In this document: positions 45,031 through 56,800 of the stretch, one piece after another
Layout of the letters: every line of letters starts with the position of its first letter
How positions within the stretch are numbered: position 1 is the first letter of the stretch
Translations under genes and position numbers: made by a program
Notes under the pieces: model-generated
Databases searched by the model: none
What the model was told of the DNA's origin: nothing
Seen by the model: only the letters and a program-made list of their open reading frames with translations
NCBI GenBank assembly: GCA_016271365.2
Contig: CM028132.1
Coordinates: 587,209,001 to 587,273,000, forward strand
Length of the DNA: 64,000 nucleotides
DNA from: Neoceratodus forsteri
Taxonomy: Eukaryota > Chordata > Ceratodontiformes > Ceratodontidae
Direction of reading: 5' to 3'

Positions 45031-46200
45031 TAAGATACATAGATACATAGACAGTGTCAGCAGATAAGGGTCTATGGCCCACCCAGTCTGCCCATTTGAG
45101 CTTGTAAGTTCAGTTTGATTTCCTAGAAGTCTGTTGCCCCTTACCCCTGACCTCTAGAATTCCTTTATGTCTATCCCATGCATTCTTAAATCACGTGATT
45201 GTTTCAGCCCCCACCACTTCTTCTGGCAGGGTGTTCCACTTGTCCACCACCCGCTCTGTGAAGAAATTCTTTCTCATGTTTCCTCTGAATAGTCCTCCTC
45301 CAACTTCATCCAATGCCCTCTAGTCCTGGAACATCTTTTTCGCTTAAAAATAGTGTTTTCCTGCACCCTGTTCCTCCTGTAAGATACTTGTATGTCTCTA
45401 TCATATCCCTCTCCTCCTCTCCTCCAGGGAGTACATGTTCAGTTCCTTCAACCTGTCTTCATAGGACTTGTGATGCAATCCATGCACCATCTTTGTTGCC
45501 TCCTCTGAACCTTCTCTACCCTGTCTATGTCCTTACGTAGGTATGGTCTCCAGAACTGTACACTGTACTCCAGGTGGGGCCTCACTAGTGTCTTGTATAG
45601 CTGAATTATGACCTCCTTTTTCCTGCTGGTGATGCCCCTGCCTATACATCCAGCATCCTATTTGCTTTACCTGCTGCCTTGTCACACTGTTTCCCTACCT
45701 TGAGGTCATCAGAGATGACAACCCCAAGATCCTTTCCTGCTTGGTGCATGCTATATCCTCACCCCAACCGATATATTGTGCCAAGGTTTTGTGCCCATAT
45801 GCATTATCTTGCACTCTTTGCTTTGAATTTCAACTGCAAACCTTGAGCATTCTTCAAGTTTCTGCAGGTCACTTCTCATTCTGTCTACACCCTCTGGTGT
45901 GTCTACTCTGTTACAGAGCTTTGTGTCATCAGTGAACAGTGAAATTCTGCCTTCTAGATCCTCGCATAATGTCACTGATGAAAATGTTGAATAGGACCGG
46001 TCCCAGCACTGATCCCTGTGGTACCCCACTGGTCACTTTTCCCTCTGTGGAGTGACAGCCATTTACCACCACCCTCTGTGTCCTGCCACCCAGCCAGTTA
46101 CCTACCCACCACACTACTGTCCTGCACACCCATATTCCCCAGTTTGTGTAATAGTCTTCTATGTGGCACAGTGTCAAAGGCCTTGCTGAATGAATATTAT
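45031..46200 (-). mobile_element. CR1 LINE, 3' half (minus strand)
   Basis: The right part encodes CR1 RT (below). The left end is the CR1 3' terminus: GGGCAGACTGGGTGGGCC, ATCTGCTGAC and a repeated ATCTATGT octamer-like tail at 45033-45055. The copy is 5'-truncated within the RT at about 46200, and frames in the C-terminal half are badly broken. Confidence 0.85.
45751..46190 (-). pseudogene. CR1 reverse transcriptase fragment
   Basis: On the minus strand: [38 protein letters not shown], then after a shift [19 protein letters not shown] and CKIMHMG. These are CR1-specific palm motifs. The catalytic box is FTDD rather than FADD. A frameshift lies near 45960. Confidence 0.85.
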
Positions 46201-47499
46201 TTCTGAAAACAAAAAAATTATAATCGGCTGCCAGTTAGAAATCATTTCATGTCCTCTTTAAAATTAGTATGATACAATCTGTTATACTACAGTAAACAGT
46301 AAGTAAAACAAAATGTTTTTGCTCACAAAGTGGGCTTTGGGACCAGACCCACACTTGAGCATTCAGGACCTAATGCAGCTCTCCATCGGTCCTAGAACAG
46401 TCCCTGCTGTTCTGTGGGGAATGTCAGCTTTTAATTGTCCAACTGGGCTGTCAATTATTCAGGGCAGGGCTGGAACTCTAGCCCAGCTTGGCAGATGATT
46501 GTCCAGAAATTTGCACCAGGGTTTGGTCAGTCATCTGTGTCCCAAGGGGTTCTTGTGGCTTCCTTTGCAGGCTCTGCAGCCTGCTTCATTGAACTGCAAC
46601 CCATGACTTCAGTTGCCATGCTGATGGGGGTCAGGGTGCATAAATATGTCAGCCACCTTTGCTGTTGAGGGGCACTGGCTGTTAAGAGTCTTTATTTCTG
46701 AAGGGCTCCCGCCCTTAAAATGTTATTTCTTGGCATTCCTGTTGCATGTGTTCTTGCTCGCGGTTTGGTTTGCTGGGGCAGTGAGTGGGGAATCCCCACT
46801 GCCATAACAAGTACCAATGCAATCTGTTTATTGATGGCCTTTAAAGTGCAATGGAAGTCACTGCTGTGGCACAGGAGGCAATGAGGAAACTCTGTCTCTT
46901 TCTGTCCTCCAACCATACTCCACCCATCCCCTGCCCTACAGTCCATGTCCTCAGGGCTCAAAAAGAGCAAGAAAGCTGTCAGTCATTTGGATGGGCTCTA
47001 TGGAGCCAGAGGTAATTCCCACACTGTGTGTGGGGGTACACTGGATTTAGCAACCCATTTATCCCCAAGCTTGCTGGAAAGGCTTGTTTCACAAAAACCT
47101 TTAGGAAAGACATTTACAGCTGCAGATATGAGACTGAGTAATAGCTGAAGTCGCAAGCCAAATGAATTTGGGGCTTTCTGTTCAGTCCCTTGTCAGTTGT
47201 TAGGATGGGAAAAAGTCTGGTTTAGATTATGGATTTTTTTTTACCCAGAGCCCATGAAGTTAGAATTTGTACAAAAATGTGTTCAAATAGCCAATAAGAA
47301 AAAAGAACCACTGAAATTCGCATTGCTGGATGAACACAGAGTATAGTTACACCCATCACCGAAAAAGTGAAATGTGTGTAAACAGTTGTCTGTTTCCAGC
47401 ATTATCAAGCCATTACCATCTCCAAATTCATAACAAGCTTTTTTTTTGGGAAAAAACCCAGGCCCTGCATAATGTGTGGATTACCTTAAATGGAACCTA

Positions 47500-48120
47500 T
47501 TTCTGTATACATATGTAGTTTGCAGTCATGAACAATGATTACTTCTCTTGCACCCCCCTAATTTCATCCTAATTTAAATATAAATGAGGTTACTTCAATC
47601 TGTTTTACCCTGGTGTGAAAACCTGTTTGTCTCCATGCCAAAGGTCATGACCCTACTCATGTAAGGCATCATGGGAGCTGATGATGCATACATGCACAAG
47701 CCAGTATGAGTTATACTCTCATTTAGTTTTGTCATATGTCTTGTGACATCCCTGTATTCTCTAAAAGCATTTTTTTTCCTAACTCAGATACGCTTCAAAC
47801 TATACAAAACAGGGCACTTATTATGCCTTGAAAAGTTTCATGGCCAGCATAAGACAAGAACATAGGGACTGCTGAGGACAGCAACAGCACTGACTAATGC
47901 AATGTTAACTACTGCAGGCTTTAGCACCAAAACATCATAAAATTCCAAGATGCCTTGTGAGTCAGGTCATGACCTTTGCAATGGTGTCAGGCAGGTTTTC
48001 ACACCAGACTTAAGTACCTTCATTTATATTTAAATCCTGATGAAATTAGGAGGGTGCAATAGAGGCAATCATTTTGCATGCCTACAAACCACACAAGGAA
48101 ACAGAAAAAAAGGCTGAGGG
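47500..48120. repeat. MITE with inverted arms of about 150 bases, in copy 2
   Basis: 47530-47690 and the reverse complement of 47936-48085 share long blocks: CTAATTTCATC, ATTTAAATATAAATGA, GGTGTGAAAACCTG, CAAAGGTCATGACC. The segment is absent from copy 1, where 37355-37370 is continuous. No coding in the central region. Confidence 0.85.
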
Positions 48121-48701
48121 GACCTTCCCTTTAACACTCACCCACCCGGGCCAAAAAGAGACTAAAAAATTGTTACCACATCCTGAGCACATATAAGTTG
48201 CCAATGTAGATGTTGCTGGACTCTGCCTAACTGGCAAAGGAACTGGTCTCCGCCTTATTACACAAGCACACACACAAAATGAGTACATGGGGAACAATAC
48301 TTTGTATGTAGGCCTTTTGTCCATCTAATAAGATTTTAATAACTGTACAGCATTCCAAACATCTGGGAAGGATTACTTGAGTTTTGTTAAGTAAGCGGGA
48401 AGGATACCAGCAGGATGTCATGTTTCACTGGACTCCTGGGGAAGCATATGGCCCAGACCCTGGCATTTTAGATAGAATCTGGCAAAACAAGGCATTAGGT
48501 TTGGCTTTTCACCTGCTGTTCTTGCCAAACTATTTACTGCCTATACTTTGTGCAATGCCCTTAAGCAAGAATCTTCAGTAAAACTTCTGGAATCTTATCT
48601 AGGCTTCCAAAACTCATCTTGTTTGTGTTTCTGTAACTTTTCTGTCCCTGTCTCTGTTCTATTACACAACCCCACCTTGACACACATAGTTCTCACTGTT
48701 A

Positions 48702-49160
48702 GGGATGGGATAAGAGCAACGGTGAGTAGGGAAGGGCAGGTCTCAGCAGAGATCCTCTGGGTAACAATAACTAAAAGGACTGGGGAGGCAGTATGGATAG
48801 GGGTGGAATACAGACCACGAAGTCAGGGGGAGAAGGTGGATAGGGAGGTGGCTAATGAAATACAAAGGATGACCAGCAAAGGAGAAATTCTGGTATTAGG
48901 GGATCTTAATCTGCCCGGTGTGAACTGAGAAATTCCAACAGCAACATCAGAAAGGAGTAGGGAGCTATTGGAGTCCACACAGGAGGCACTTCTACAACAA
49001 CTGGTCAGGGAACCAACTAGAGGAGAAGCCACGCTGGATATGGTGATGACAAATGGGGACAGTGTTGAGGATGTTGAGGTCAGAGAAAGTCTGGGGATAC
49101 CGACCACAGAATAGTCAGGTTTAGTCTTCAGACAGGGTCGGAAAAGAACAGGACCCCCAC
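48702..49160 (+). pseudogene. CR1-1 endonuclease (5'-truncated)
   Basis: GVEYRPRSQGEKVDREVANEI (48803 onward, given here in part) leads to ILVLGDLNLPGVN and then, in another frame, SDHR-like sequence near 49100. Only the C-terminal two thirds of the domain is present, starting at about RDGIRATVSREG. The sister copy CR1-2 retains more. Confidence 0.8.
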
Positions 49161-51260
49161 TAGGGTCATGGACTTTCAGAAAGCAGATTTTAGGAAAATT
49201 AAAGAAATTTTCAAAGAGGAAATGGTATGGAAAGAGAACCTAGGGGATGTTGAGGAGATATGGGGGGCAATAAAAAGTGGAATTCTGCTGGCAACAGAAC
49301 AGTGCATCAGGAGGGTGAGCAAGCACAAACGAGGGAGGAAACCTCTTTGGTTTACAAAAGAGGTAGGGAGAGCAGTCAGGGAAAAAAAGATAACACTCAG
49401 GACCTAAAAATCTACACGGGGATGATGGAAAGGGAAGCTTACAGGAGAAGCTAAAGGATGTGGGGAAAATAGTCAGGAAGGCTAAGGCAGATACAGAGGA
49501 GAAGATAGCAAGGGAGGCCAAAAGGGAGGGTATACAATTTTTCTGGTATATAAGTGACAGAAGGAAAAGCGGCAGGGGATTGTGAGACTCAGAGAGGAGG
49601 GGGAAGCTCTGATGGAGGGGGATGAGGAAAAGGCAAATCTGCTAGACAAATATTTTACCTCAGGCTTCATGGTTGAGGAAGAAATGTGGGGGCCAGAGCT
49701 AAAACGTAGGGGAAGATTGGAAAGGGAGATGGACACATGCCTCTTTTCAGAGGGTAGGGTATTAGAGGAATTAGGAAAGTTGCAGATGGAAAAGGCAATG
49801 GGACCTGATGCAATACACCCCAGGGTGCACAAGGAGTTGAGAGAGAAACTTGCGGCACCACTCACAAAGTTATTTAATCTGTCCCTAGACAAGGGGAGGG
49901 TCCCAGAGGATTGGAAAAGGGTGGATGTGGTGCCATTGCACAAAGGGGGAGTAAAGGAAGAGCCAGGAAGCTATCATTCAGTCAGCCTTACCTCTGTGGT
50001 GGGTAAACTGATGGAGGCACTTATAAAGGAAAGGCTGGTACACTATCTGGAGGGGGGGGTCATAGATGACAACCAGCATGGGCTCACAGGTGGAAGGTCA
50101 TGTCAGACCAACCTGACTGAATTCTCTGATGGAAAAATGGAAATATGTGATCAGGGAGGGGCAGTGGACATGGCCTATCTGGACTTCAGGAAGGCCTTCG
50201 ACAACGTTCCCTCATAGGAGACTAATAAGCAAGTTAGGCAGCTTAGGGGTAGGGAGTAAACTAACAAGCTCTGTGAAAACTTGGCTGGTAGATAGAACAC
50301 AGATGGTGGTGGTTAATGGAGTGCACTCCAAAGAGGGGGGGTGACGAGTGGGGTTCCTCAGGGGTCAGTGTTGGGTTCCATACTGTTTAACATACAGTTT
50401 ACACTGGGGCTATTTCAAAGGGCCTGAATGGGAAAGTGGGACTATTTGCATACGATACAAAGATCTGTAGCAGGGTGGACACACCCGGAGGGGTGGAACG
50501 AATGAAGACGGATCTGTTCAGGTTGGAGGAATGGTCAGGGAAGTGGCAACTTCAATTCAACACAAAAAAAAATCTAAATTATGCACATAAGGCATAAGTA
50601 CCCACAGGTAAAATACTGGCTGGGAGGGGAGGAACTTGAGGAAGCAGAGCAGGAAAAGGACCTGGAGATCATTATTTTGGATAGCCTGAAGGTTGGGAAC
50701 CAATGTAACAAGGCAGAGGGGAGGGCAAGCAGAATGTTTGCATGCATAGTGAGGGGCATTAAAAGTAGGAGGAGAGAGAGGTGATCATGCCACTATTCAA
50801 AACCATGTTCAGAGCACATCTGGAATACGGGGTGCAGTTCTGGAGGCCACACTTATAGGGTGACAGAGACAGGGTGGAGAGGGTACAGAGAAGGGTAACC
50901 AAGATGGTTCAGGAACTACACAGGCGGACATACGAGGAACGACTGGAGGAACTAAACTTGTACAAGCTAGAGACGAGTAGGAGGCGTGGGGATATGTTAG
51001 AAATCTTCAATTATCTGAAGGGAATAAACAAGTGAGAGAAGGAAGCATATTCAGGTTGAGTGAAAACAAAACAACTAGGGGACATGCATTCAAGCTGGAG
51101 GGGGGCAGATTTAGAGGAAATGTGAGGGGACAGTTCTTCACTGAGAGAGTGGTGGGTCCTTGGAATAGGCTGCCAGAATGGGTGGTGGGGGTAGAATCAG
51201 TGGACAAATTCAAGAGGGCTGGGGGCAACTACATGGGACTAAATGGAAGTAACATTGGCA
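49160..51260 (+). pseudogene. CR1-1 reverse transcriptase and C-terminal region
   Basis: The linker has DFQKADFRKIKE and KHKRGRKPLWFTKEV. The RT frame 49582-50217 has GRVPEDWKRVDVVPLHKGG, SVSLTSVVGKLMEALIKERL, NQHGLTGGRSCQTNLTEF and YLDFRKAFDNVPS. After shifts [15 protein letters not shown] appears near 50345. The catalytic box is FAYD (50444-50455), a lost Asp. C-terminal blocks (EYGVQFWRPHL, RRVTKMVQEL..R.YEERL near 50825-50950, and WNRLPEWVVGVESVDKFKR to 51200) are recognisable. Confidence 0.87.
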
Positions 51261-51442
51261 TGGAATAAGGGAGTATGATAAACCAGACAGGGAGGGGGCA
51301 ATGGGCAGACTAGATGGGACAAGGGTTCCTTTTCTGCCAGCAAGTTTCTATGTTTCTGTGTTTATCAGTAGAGCTGTAGTGCCTACATGAGCTTTAATAC
51401 ATCGTAGTCCTAAAACATGTGACAGCTTACAGTGTGACATTA

Positions 51443-51476
<34 letters not shown>
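51443..51476. repeat. CA microsatellite
   Basis: A nearly pure CA run lies in copy 2 at the place corresponding to the CA-rich run of copy 1 (37993-38062). Confidence 0.9.
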
Positions 51477-51479
<3 letters not shown>

Positions 51480-52078
51480 CACAAACATAAAGTCTCCTTT
51501 CCCCCCTTGTTTAGGTCCCAGTTAAGCAGGTCTCTAAAAATTTTGTTTCAGTTCACAGACAGAAACAAACTGAACAAAAAACCTACACGGATGCGACAGC
51601 ACCAGCAATTTTATCACTGTGGCTTAATGCAACTCAAGCTACATTGTCAAACACAGCAGTCAGAGTAGACCCTGTGTAGCATAACTAATGCACTGATGAA
51701 GAAAAGGTCAATTTGAACACATACCATTGTAGCTGGTTTGTTGTTCAGCTTCTGACATGTTGTTAGTGCTATCGCTGAGCTCCTCTCTCCAATAGAGAGA
51801 TATACAAAATTAGATTGCAGGTTTTATGTAGTATACAAATCACCCATTTCCCAAAAAGGGGGAGGATGGACAGCCGTGGCCCTTGTGATTTGAAAGTCCA
51901 TGAAGAGTCCTTTTAAACTGCAGATTGGGCATATATTTAAAGGGGAACAGTCAGCACCAAGGGTTCCACACCCAAGTGTGGGGCTGGACTCAATGTGCAC
52001 TTTGTGTGCAAAAAATTTTTTGTTTACTTACTGTTTACTTTTGTATAATGGATTGTATCAGACTAATTTTGATTAGAT

Positions 52079-52421
52079 ACAAAAGAGAACAGGTGCGCTC
52101 TGTTGACAGAGATCTGTTGACGCAAAAAGGGGGCAGCTCCACCACGGATTCAACAGCAAAAAAAGATTAATGCACTCGAAAGAAAAATGAACATAGGCAA
52201 GTTAATGCTTCACAAGTATTTATTCCAACAACTTAGAGGACGTTGATAACAGACCCAGCACTTTGACCAACAGGTCTTCCTCGGGGGGCATGTCACATCG
52301 GGGGGGGGTTCCCTTATATACATGTCATATATCACATGACTAATGCAAAAAGTGGTCATCAGTTGTTCATCAATACAAACAGACAATACATACATTGAAT
52401 AGTGAAAAAAAAATATGTATA
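52079..52421 (-). mobile_element. Possible Penelope-like 3' fragment
   Basis: The minus strand contains TGCCCCCCGAGGAAGACCTG, then TTGGTCAAAGTGCTGGGT and a GGAATAAATACTTGTGAAG segment. The GAGGAAG-CTGT..GAAACG-like layout is seen at ends of Penelope-like elements in vertebrates. There is no RT or GIY-YIG coding, so this is a weak, style-based call. Confidence 0.3.
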
Positions 52422-52914
52422 AACAAGCATTTGTCAATGCTGAATGTTTGCTTGTTGGCATTAGCATTAGAAGTGCAGGAGTTAGACAGATGCAGAATAG
52501 GAATGGCAGTGAAATATTGAACTGACACCAGCCCCACCCCCACCCTGCGGAGATGGACAGGCATTGGGGTGTGCCTTTGGGTCATCATCACCCATAACGC
52601 TCACATCATTTCACCTCACCCTACCCTGCAGACACAGACAAGTGTCAAGGTGTTCCTTGGGGTATTCAGGCTTTACATTTACCCCATTCCATAAGGAAAT
52701 ATGCTGAAATGGGTGCAGTATAGGAGAATGGGGTGAACTTTGGGGCTAAAGAGTCCAAGGCACACCTCAATGCCTGTCACTGGCTGCAGGGTGGGGTTGG
52801 GGGTGGAACAGCATGAGTATTACTGTCGACAGTCCCGAGTCACACCCCTGATGCCTGTCAGTCCCTACAGGGTAAGGTGTTATGGTGGAAAACCCTAATG
52901 CCCTGGGTTTGTCT
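52422..52914. repeat. Palindromic repeat X, copy 1
   Basis: It begins AACAAGCATTTGTCAATGC, identical to the start of a second copy at 62768. Inside, GACAGGCATTGGGGTGTGCC (about 52549) is inverted as GATGCCTGTCAGTCCCTACA (about 52851), with a second inner pair, so the unit folds around about 52710. No coding. Confidence 0.8.
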
Positions 52915-53359
52915 TGATATTTTCACTCCAAATTTTCAGTATGGGCTTTTTGTGACCCCACCGTGTGAACAGTGACACTATCAGTTAATTAGCGGAAAGG
53001 TGATTTTGCACAGGGACTGTGCCATTTGGTGCCATTTGGTGCCACAGGTGTGAAAACACATTTCAGGCAGGATGTAGAAAATGGCAGCTGTACTGTTCAT
53101 GAGGAGGTGTAAAAAATGATAATGTTGAAAATCTGCAGTGAAAATATAAATTGGTGAAGTCACAAGCGTGCATAGAAACTGTACAATGCACACCTGTAAT
53201 GTAATTATTTTGAGGATTTTTTACACCACATTTTCAACATAGGCATTTTGGGACCTCTGCTCATGAACAGTGGCACTGTGATTTTCTTAATCTGTCCTGA
53301 ACATTGATTTTGCACAGCGACCGTGCCCATCGTGTGCCACAGGTGTGAAAACATGTTTT
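52915..53359. repeat. Satellite-like array, about 297-base units (left segment)
   Basis: Units share AACAGTGGCACTGTGATTTT, ACAGCGACYGTGCCA, GTGAAAACACATTT and GTTGAAAATCTG blocks. Equivalent points fall at 53046 and 53346 here, and at 56442 beyond the CR1. The array follows repeat X directly. Confidence 0.82.
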
Positions 53360-53990
53360 GGACTCATGTTCTCATGGCAGAGGGAGAAGTGGACATTGCA
53401 GTCATCACGGAAACATGGGCCACCCAATATAATGACTGGGACCTGTCTGTATCAGGGTACAGATTATTTCGTAGTGACAGAGTGATTGGGAAAGGGGGGC
53501 TGGCACTATATGTGAAGGAAGGACAGAAGTGTGTAAGGGAGGAAGGGGAGGAGGGTAGTACGGAGTCACTTTGGATGCAAATCCAGGATTCCAAGAATAG
53601 GATTCTTAGAATGGGAGTGGTGTACAGGTCACCATCTCAGATGGAGGAGTTAGACAGGGAACTAGCGGGACAGATCAGGAGGACTTGCGAGAAGGGTAGT
53701 GTGGTGATTGTGGGGGACTTCAACATGCCAGGAGTAGACTGGAGCACCCCAACAACCAGGAACAGAAGGAGCAGGTTCTGCTGGATGCCTTCCAGGACAG
53801 CTTCCTGCTGCAAATGGTCAGTGAACCAACCAGGTTAGGAAATACCCTTGACCTTGTGCTGGCAAATGGGGACTTTGTGAGAGAACTTACAGTGGAGGAG
53901 CCACTGTCGGGGAGTGACCACCGCTCAGTATGGCTCACATTGGATATAGGCACGGAAGGAGTGGAATCTGGCACAATAGTGCTGGACTTC
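53360..53990 (+). pseudogene. CR1-2 endonuclease
   Basis: The open block 53360-53838 reads VDIAVITETWATQYNDW, SGYRLFRSDRVIGKGGLALYVKE, LRMGVVYRSPSQ and VVIVGDFNMPGVDW. After a frameshift it continues VSEPTRLGNTLDLVLANG and GSDHRSVWLTLD (53814 onward). The ETW Glu, VGDFN Asp and Asn, and SDH boxes are all present. The N-terminal strand before VDIAVITETW is missing. Confidence 0.88.
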
Positions 53991-56000
53991 AGAAGGGCTG
54001 ACTTTGGGAGGATGGGGGAAGTGGTAAAAGGGTACCTGGCCAGAATTCAATCTAGTATGGACACTAACCAGAGGTGGGAGCTCATAAAGCTGAGGATAGT
54101 GGAGGCAACCAAAACCTGCTGCAAAGCCCAGAGCAAGAAGGCTAGGGCTAAGAAAGCGATCTGGTTGAGCAAGGAGGTCATGGAAAAGGTAAGGAGGAAA
54201 AGAGCTGCCTTTAGGAAGTACAAGAAAACAGGAGGGGGAGGACAGGGTGGAGTACTTGGCAGAATCGAAGGAGGTGACAAGGGCAGTAAAGAAGCAAAGC
54301 ATCTACGGAACTCAGGTGGCACAAGGCATCAAGAAGGGAGAAGGACTTCTTTAAGTACATCAGGAGAGAAAGGAGCTGTAAGGACCACATAGTAAGGATT
54401 AGGAAGGAGGGGGTTGGGTGGAAGCAGGGTGCGATAAGGCAGAAGCACTAAATGAGTACTTCTGCCTAGTATTTACTAAAGAGAAGAGGAGGGTGACACC
54501 CAAGGTGGGAGAAATGGCAGAAGCAGGGGGGGAAGTAGTGACAGATGGGGAAATCATGGAGAGCATAGTTCGAAAGGGTTTGAAGGCACTGAGGGTGGAC
54601 AAGGCGCCAGGCCCAGATGGCATCCACCCCAGGGTACTAAAGGAGCTGGCAGAGGTCCTTGCAGGACCTTTGGCAGACCTATTTAATGCCTCACTACATT
54701 TGGGGTGTGTACCTCAGGACTGGAGGATGGCTCATGTTGTGCACCTCCACAAGAGTGGCCCCAAGGATGAACCGGGAAACTACAGACCAGTGAGCCTCAC
54801 ATCCATTGTGGGTAAGCTAATGGAGACTATCCTGAAGGAGAGGCTGGTGGCCCTCCTAGAGGCCAAAGGACTACAGGACAGCAGACAGCATGGCTATCAT
54901 GGCAGATCCTGTCAAACCAACCTGGTGAGTTCTATGACTGGGTAACTAGGCAACTGGACAGGGGCCATGCAGTGGATGTCCTGAATCTGGACTTCAGTAA
55001 GGCATTAGAGCTCAGTGCCACATGGAGGCTGGGAATGGATTAGTAGGCACAGGGGTGGGTACAAAGTTGGTGAGATGGGTGAGGAAACTGGCTGCAGGGA
55101 AGGCAGCAGAGGGTGGTGGTGGGTGGGGAGCTCTCACACCCAAAGGCAGTGAAGAGCGGTGTTCCACAGGGCTCCGTGTTGGGACCAGTGTTGTTTGGGA
55201 TATTCATTGCAGACATATCATGGGACATCAAGAGCAAGATCCAGTCTGTTTGCTGATGATACCAAGGTAGGCGCCGTGGTGGATGACCTAGGGGGATGGC
55301 AGGGGTTGCAGGATGATCTGGCAAAACTGAAATCTGGTCAGACACCTGGCAACTGGGCTTTAATGCCAAAATGTGCAAGGTGCTGCATTTTGGGATGAAG
55401 AACCAAGGAGGAGTTACCAGCTAGAGGAGTGCAGCTAGCCCAGACAGAGGAGGAGAAGGATCTGGGTGTGCTCATTACAGGGTCAATGAACAACTCGGCA
55501 CAATGTGGAAGGCAGCTGCAAGAGACCAACAAAATGCTGGGTTGTGTCTGAAAGGTATATCTCGAGGAGGGAGGAGGTGATTCTGCCACTGTATAGGTCA
55601 TTGGTTTGGCCACACCTGGAGTACTACGTGCAGTACTGGCACCTCATATCTGAAGAGGGACATTAAGTTACTGGAGGGTGCAGCGCAGAGCGACAAAGAT
55701 GATCAAGGGGCTGGGGACTTATCATCACGAGAGGAGTTTGAAGGAGTTGAACATGTACTCACTGGAGGAGAGGAGAGGAGAGGAGACAGGGGTGACATGA
55801 TTGAAACCTTTAAATACATGAAAGGAATAAACAAGGCCAGGTACAGAGGGCTGTTCAAAGTAAGGAGGAGGGCCACCAGGGCCATGATATGAGACTGGAG
55901 GCGAGGAAGGTTCAGGAGGAGATGAGGAGACACTTTTTACAGAGGGTGGTGGCTGGGTGGCACTGACCTGCTGAAGTAGTATGCAGTAGAACAGTGGACT
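53991..56000 (+). pseudogene. CR1-2 reverse transcriptase and C-terminal region
   Basis: The linker (DFRRADFGRMGE, KAIWLSKEVMEKVRRKRAAFRKYKK, given in part) precedes the RT frame 54418-54945. That frame has DKAPGPDGIHPRVLKELAEV, GCVPQDWRMAHVVHLHKSG, NYRPVSLTSIVGKLMETILK and DSRQHGYHGRSCQTNLV. Palm motifs continue in shifted frames: LDFSKAL near 54990, [13 protein letters not shown] near 55160, LFADDTKVGAVV near 55246 with FADD intact. C-terminal decay is marked. Three or more frameshifts break it. Confidence 0.87.
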
Positions 56001-56159
56001 GCTTCAAATGAGGATGGGACAGGACAAGGGGGAGGGTTAATGAAGGGGAAGGGTGGAAGGGAGGGGCAGCTGCAGAATAAGGGGTGCTAGCTGCACATTC
56101 GAGCAGGCTTGATAGACCTCTAGGCCTTTATCTGCTGGCAAATTTTGTATGTTCGTATG

Positions 56160-56800
56160 GACAGGATGTGAAAATGACAGCTGTACTGTTCTGAAGGCAG
56201 TGTGCAAAATGACAATGTTGAAAATCTGGAGTACAAATACAAAAAATTGGCAAAGATATGAGCATGAGTACAAACTGTGCAATGCACATTGGTAATGCAG
56301 TCATTTTTTGGAAGTTGTTCACCGAATTTGCAACATGGGCTTTTTGAGACCTCTCCTTATGAACACTGTCACTGCGACTTTCTTAATCTGTCCTGAATGT
56401 TGATTTTCACACAGCGACTGTGCCATTGTGTGCCACATGTGCGAAAAAACACATTTCGGGTAGGATGTGAAAAATGACAACTGTGCTAGTCATAAGGAGG
56501 ATTGGAAAAATGACAATGTTGAAAATCTGGAGTGAAAATATTAAAAATTCTTAAAGGTACGAGCATGCGTGGGAACTGCGCAATGCACACTCATAACACA
56601 GTCATTTTTTTGAATTATTTTCACCAAATTTGCAACATAGCCTTTTTGGGAGCTCACCAGATGAACAGTGACACTGATGTTTCATTACTCAGTCCCAGAA
56701 AGTGATTCTGAGCAGTGACCGCCAAATCACCTTTCGGGATCGAATAACCACATAACAGTGATTGAGTTCATGAGGTGGGGTCCCAAGAACCCCATGTTGA
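56160..56800. repeat. Satellite-like array, right segment
   Basis: About two more units of the 297-base repeat lie here, with equivalent points at about 56160 and 56442. Similarity decays after 56710. The last part (56700-56800) keeps only the GACCGCC-like and AACCCCATGTTGAAAAT blocks. Confidence 0.8.

Larger units (their letters stand above)
48702..51361 (+). mobile_element. CR1-1 LINE inserted in copy 2
   Basis: The insertion splits CTGTTATCAG, which is intact in copy 1 (37920-37929). The target duplication is at most three bases, as expected for CR1. It starts within the endonuclease and ends with GGGCAGACTAGATGGGAC, TTCTGCCAGC and TATGTTTCTGTG. Confidence 0.9.
46206..52078. mobile_element. 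Inverted-repeat element, copy 2
   Basis: The left end (about 46250-46350) and right end (about 51935-52078) are inverted copies of each other over at least 100 bases with scattered mismatches; shared blocks include AACAGTAAGTAAA and GATACAATC. Interior sequence matches copy 1. Insertions of a MITE (about 47500-48120) and a CR1 (48702-51361) account for most of the length; without them it is about 2.6 kb. No transposase coding was found, so it is probably non-autonomous. I do not recognise the family. Confidence 0.75.
53360..56159 (+). mobile_element. CR1-2 LINE inserted in the satellite-like array
   Basis: The array unit is split after GTGAAAACATGTTTT and resumes GGACAGGATGTG at 56159. The element starts within the endonuclease and ends CTGCTGGCAAATTTTGTATG with a TTCGTATG tail unit. 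It has no long target duplication. Confidence 0.9.

Noticed and set aside
48384..48700. Open frame beginning near 48384 with tryptophan- and proline-rich sequence, conserved in copy 1
   Set aside because: Similarity between the copies is at the DNA level; frames differ and contain stops in copy 1, and no transposase motif is present.
52915..56800. CRISPR-like array
   Set aside because: The repeats are long, head-to-tail and without unique spacers, in clearly eukaryotic sequence.
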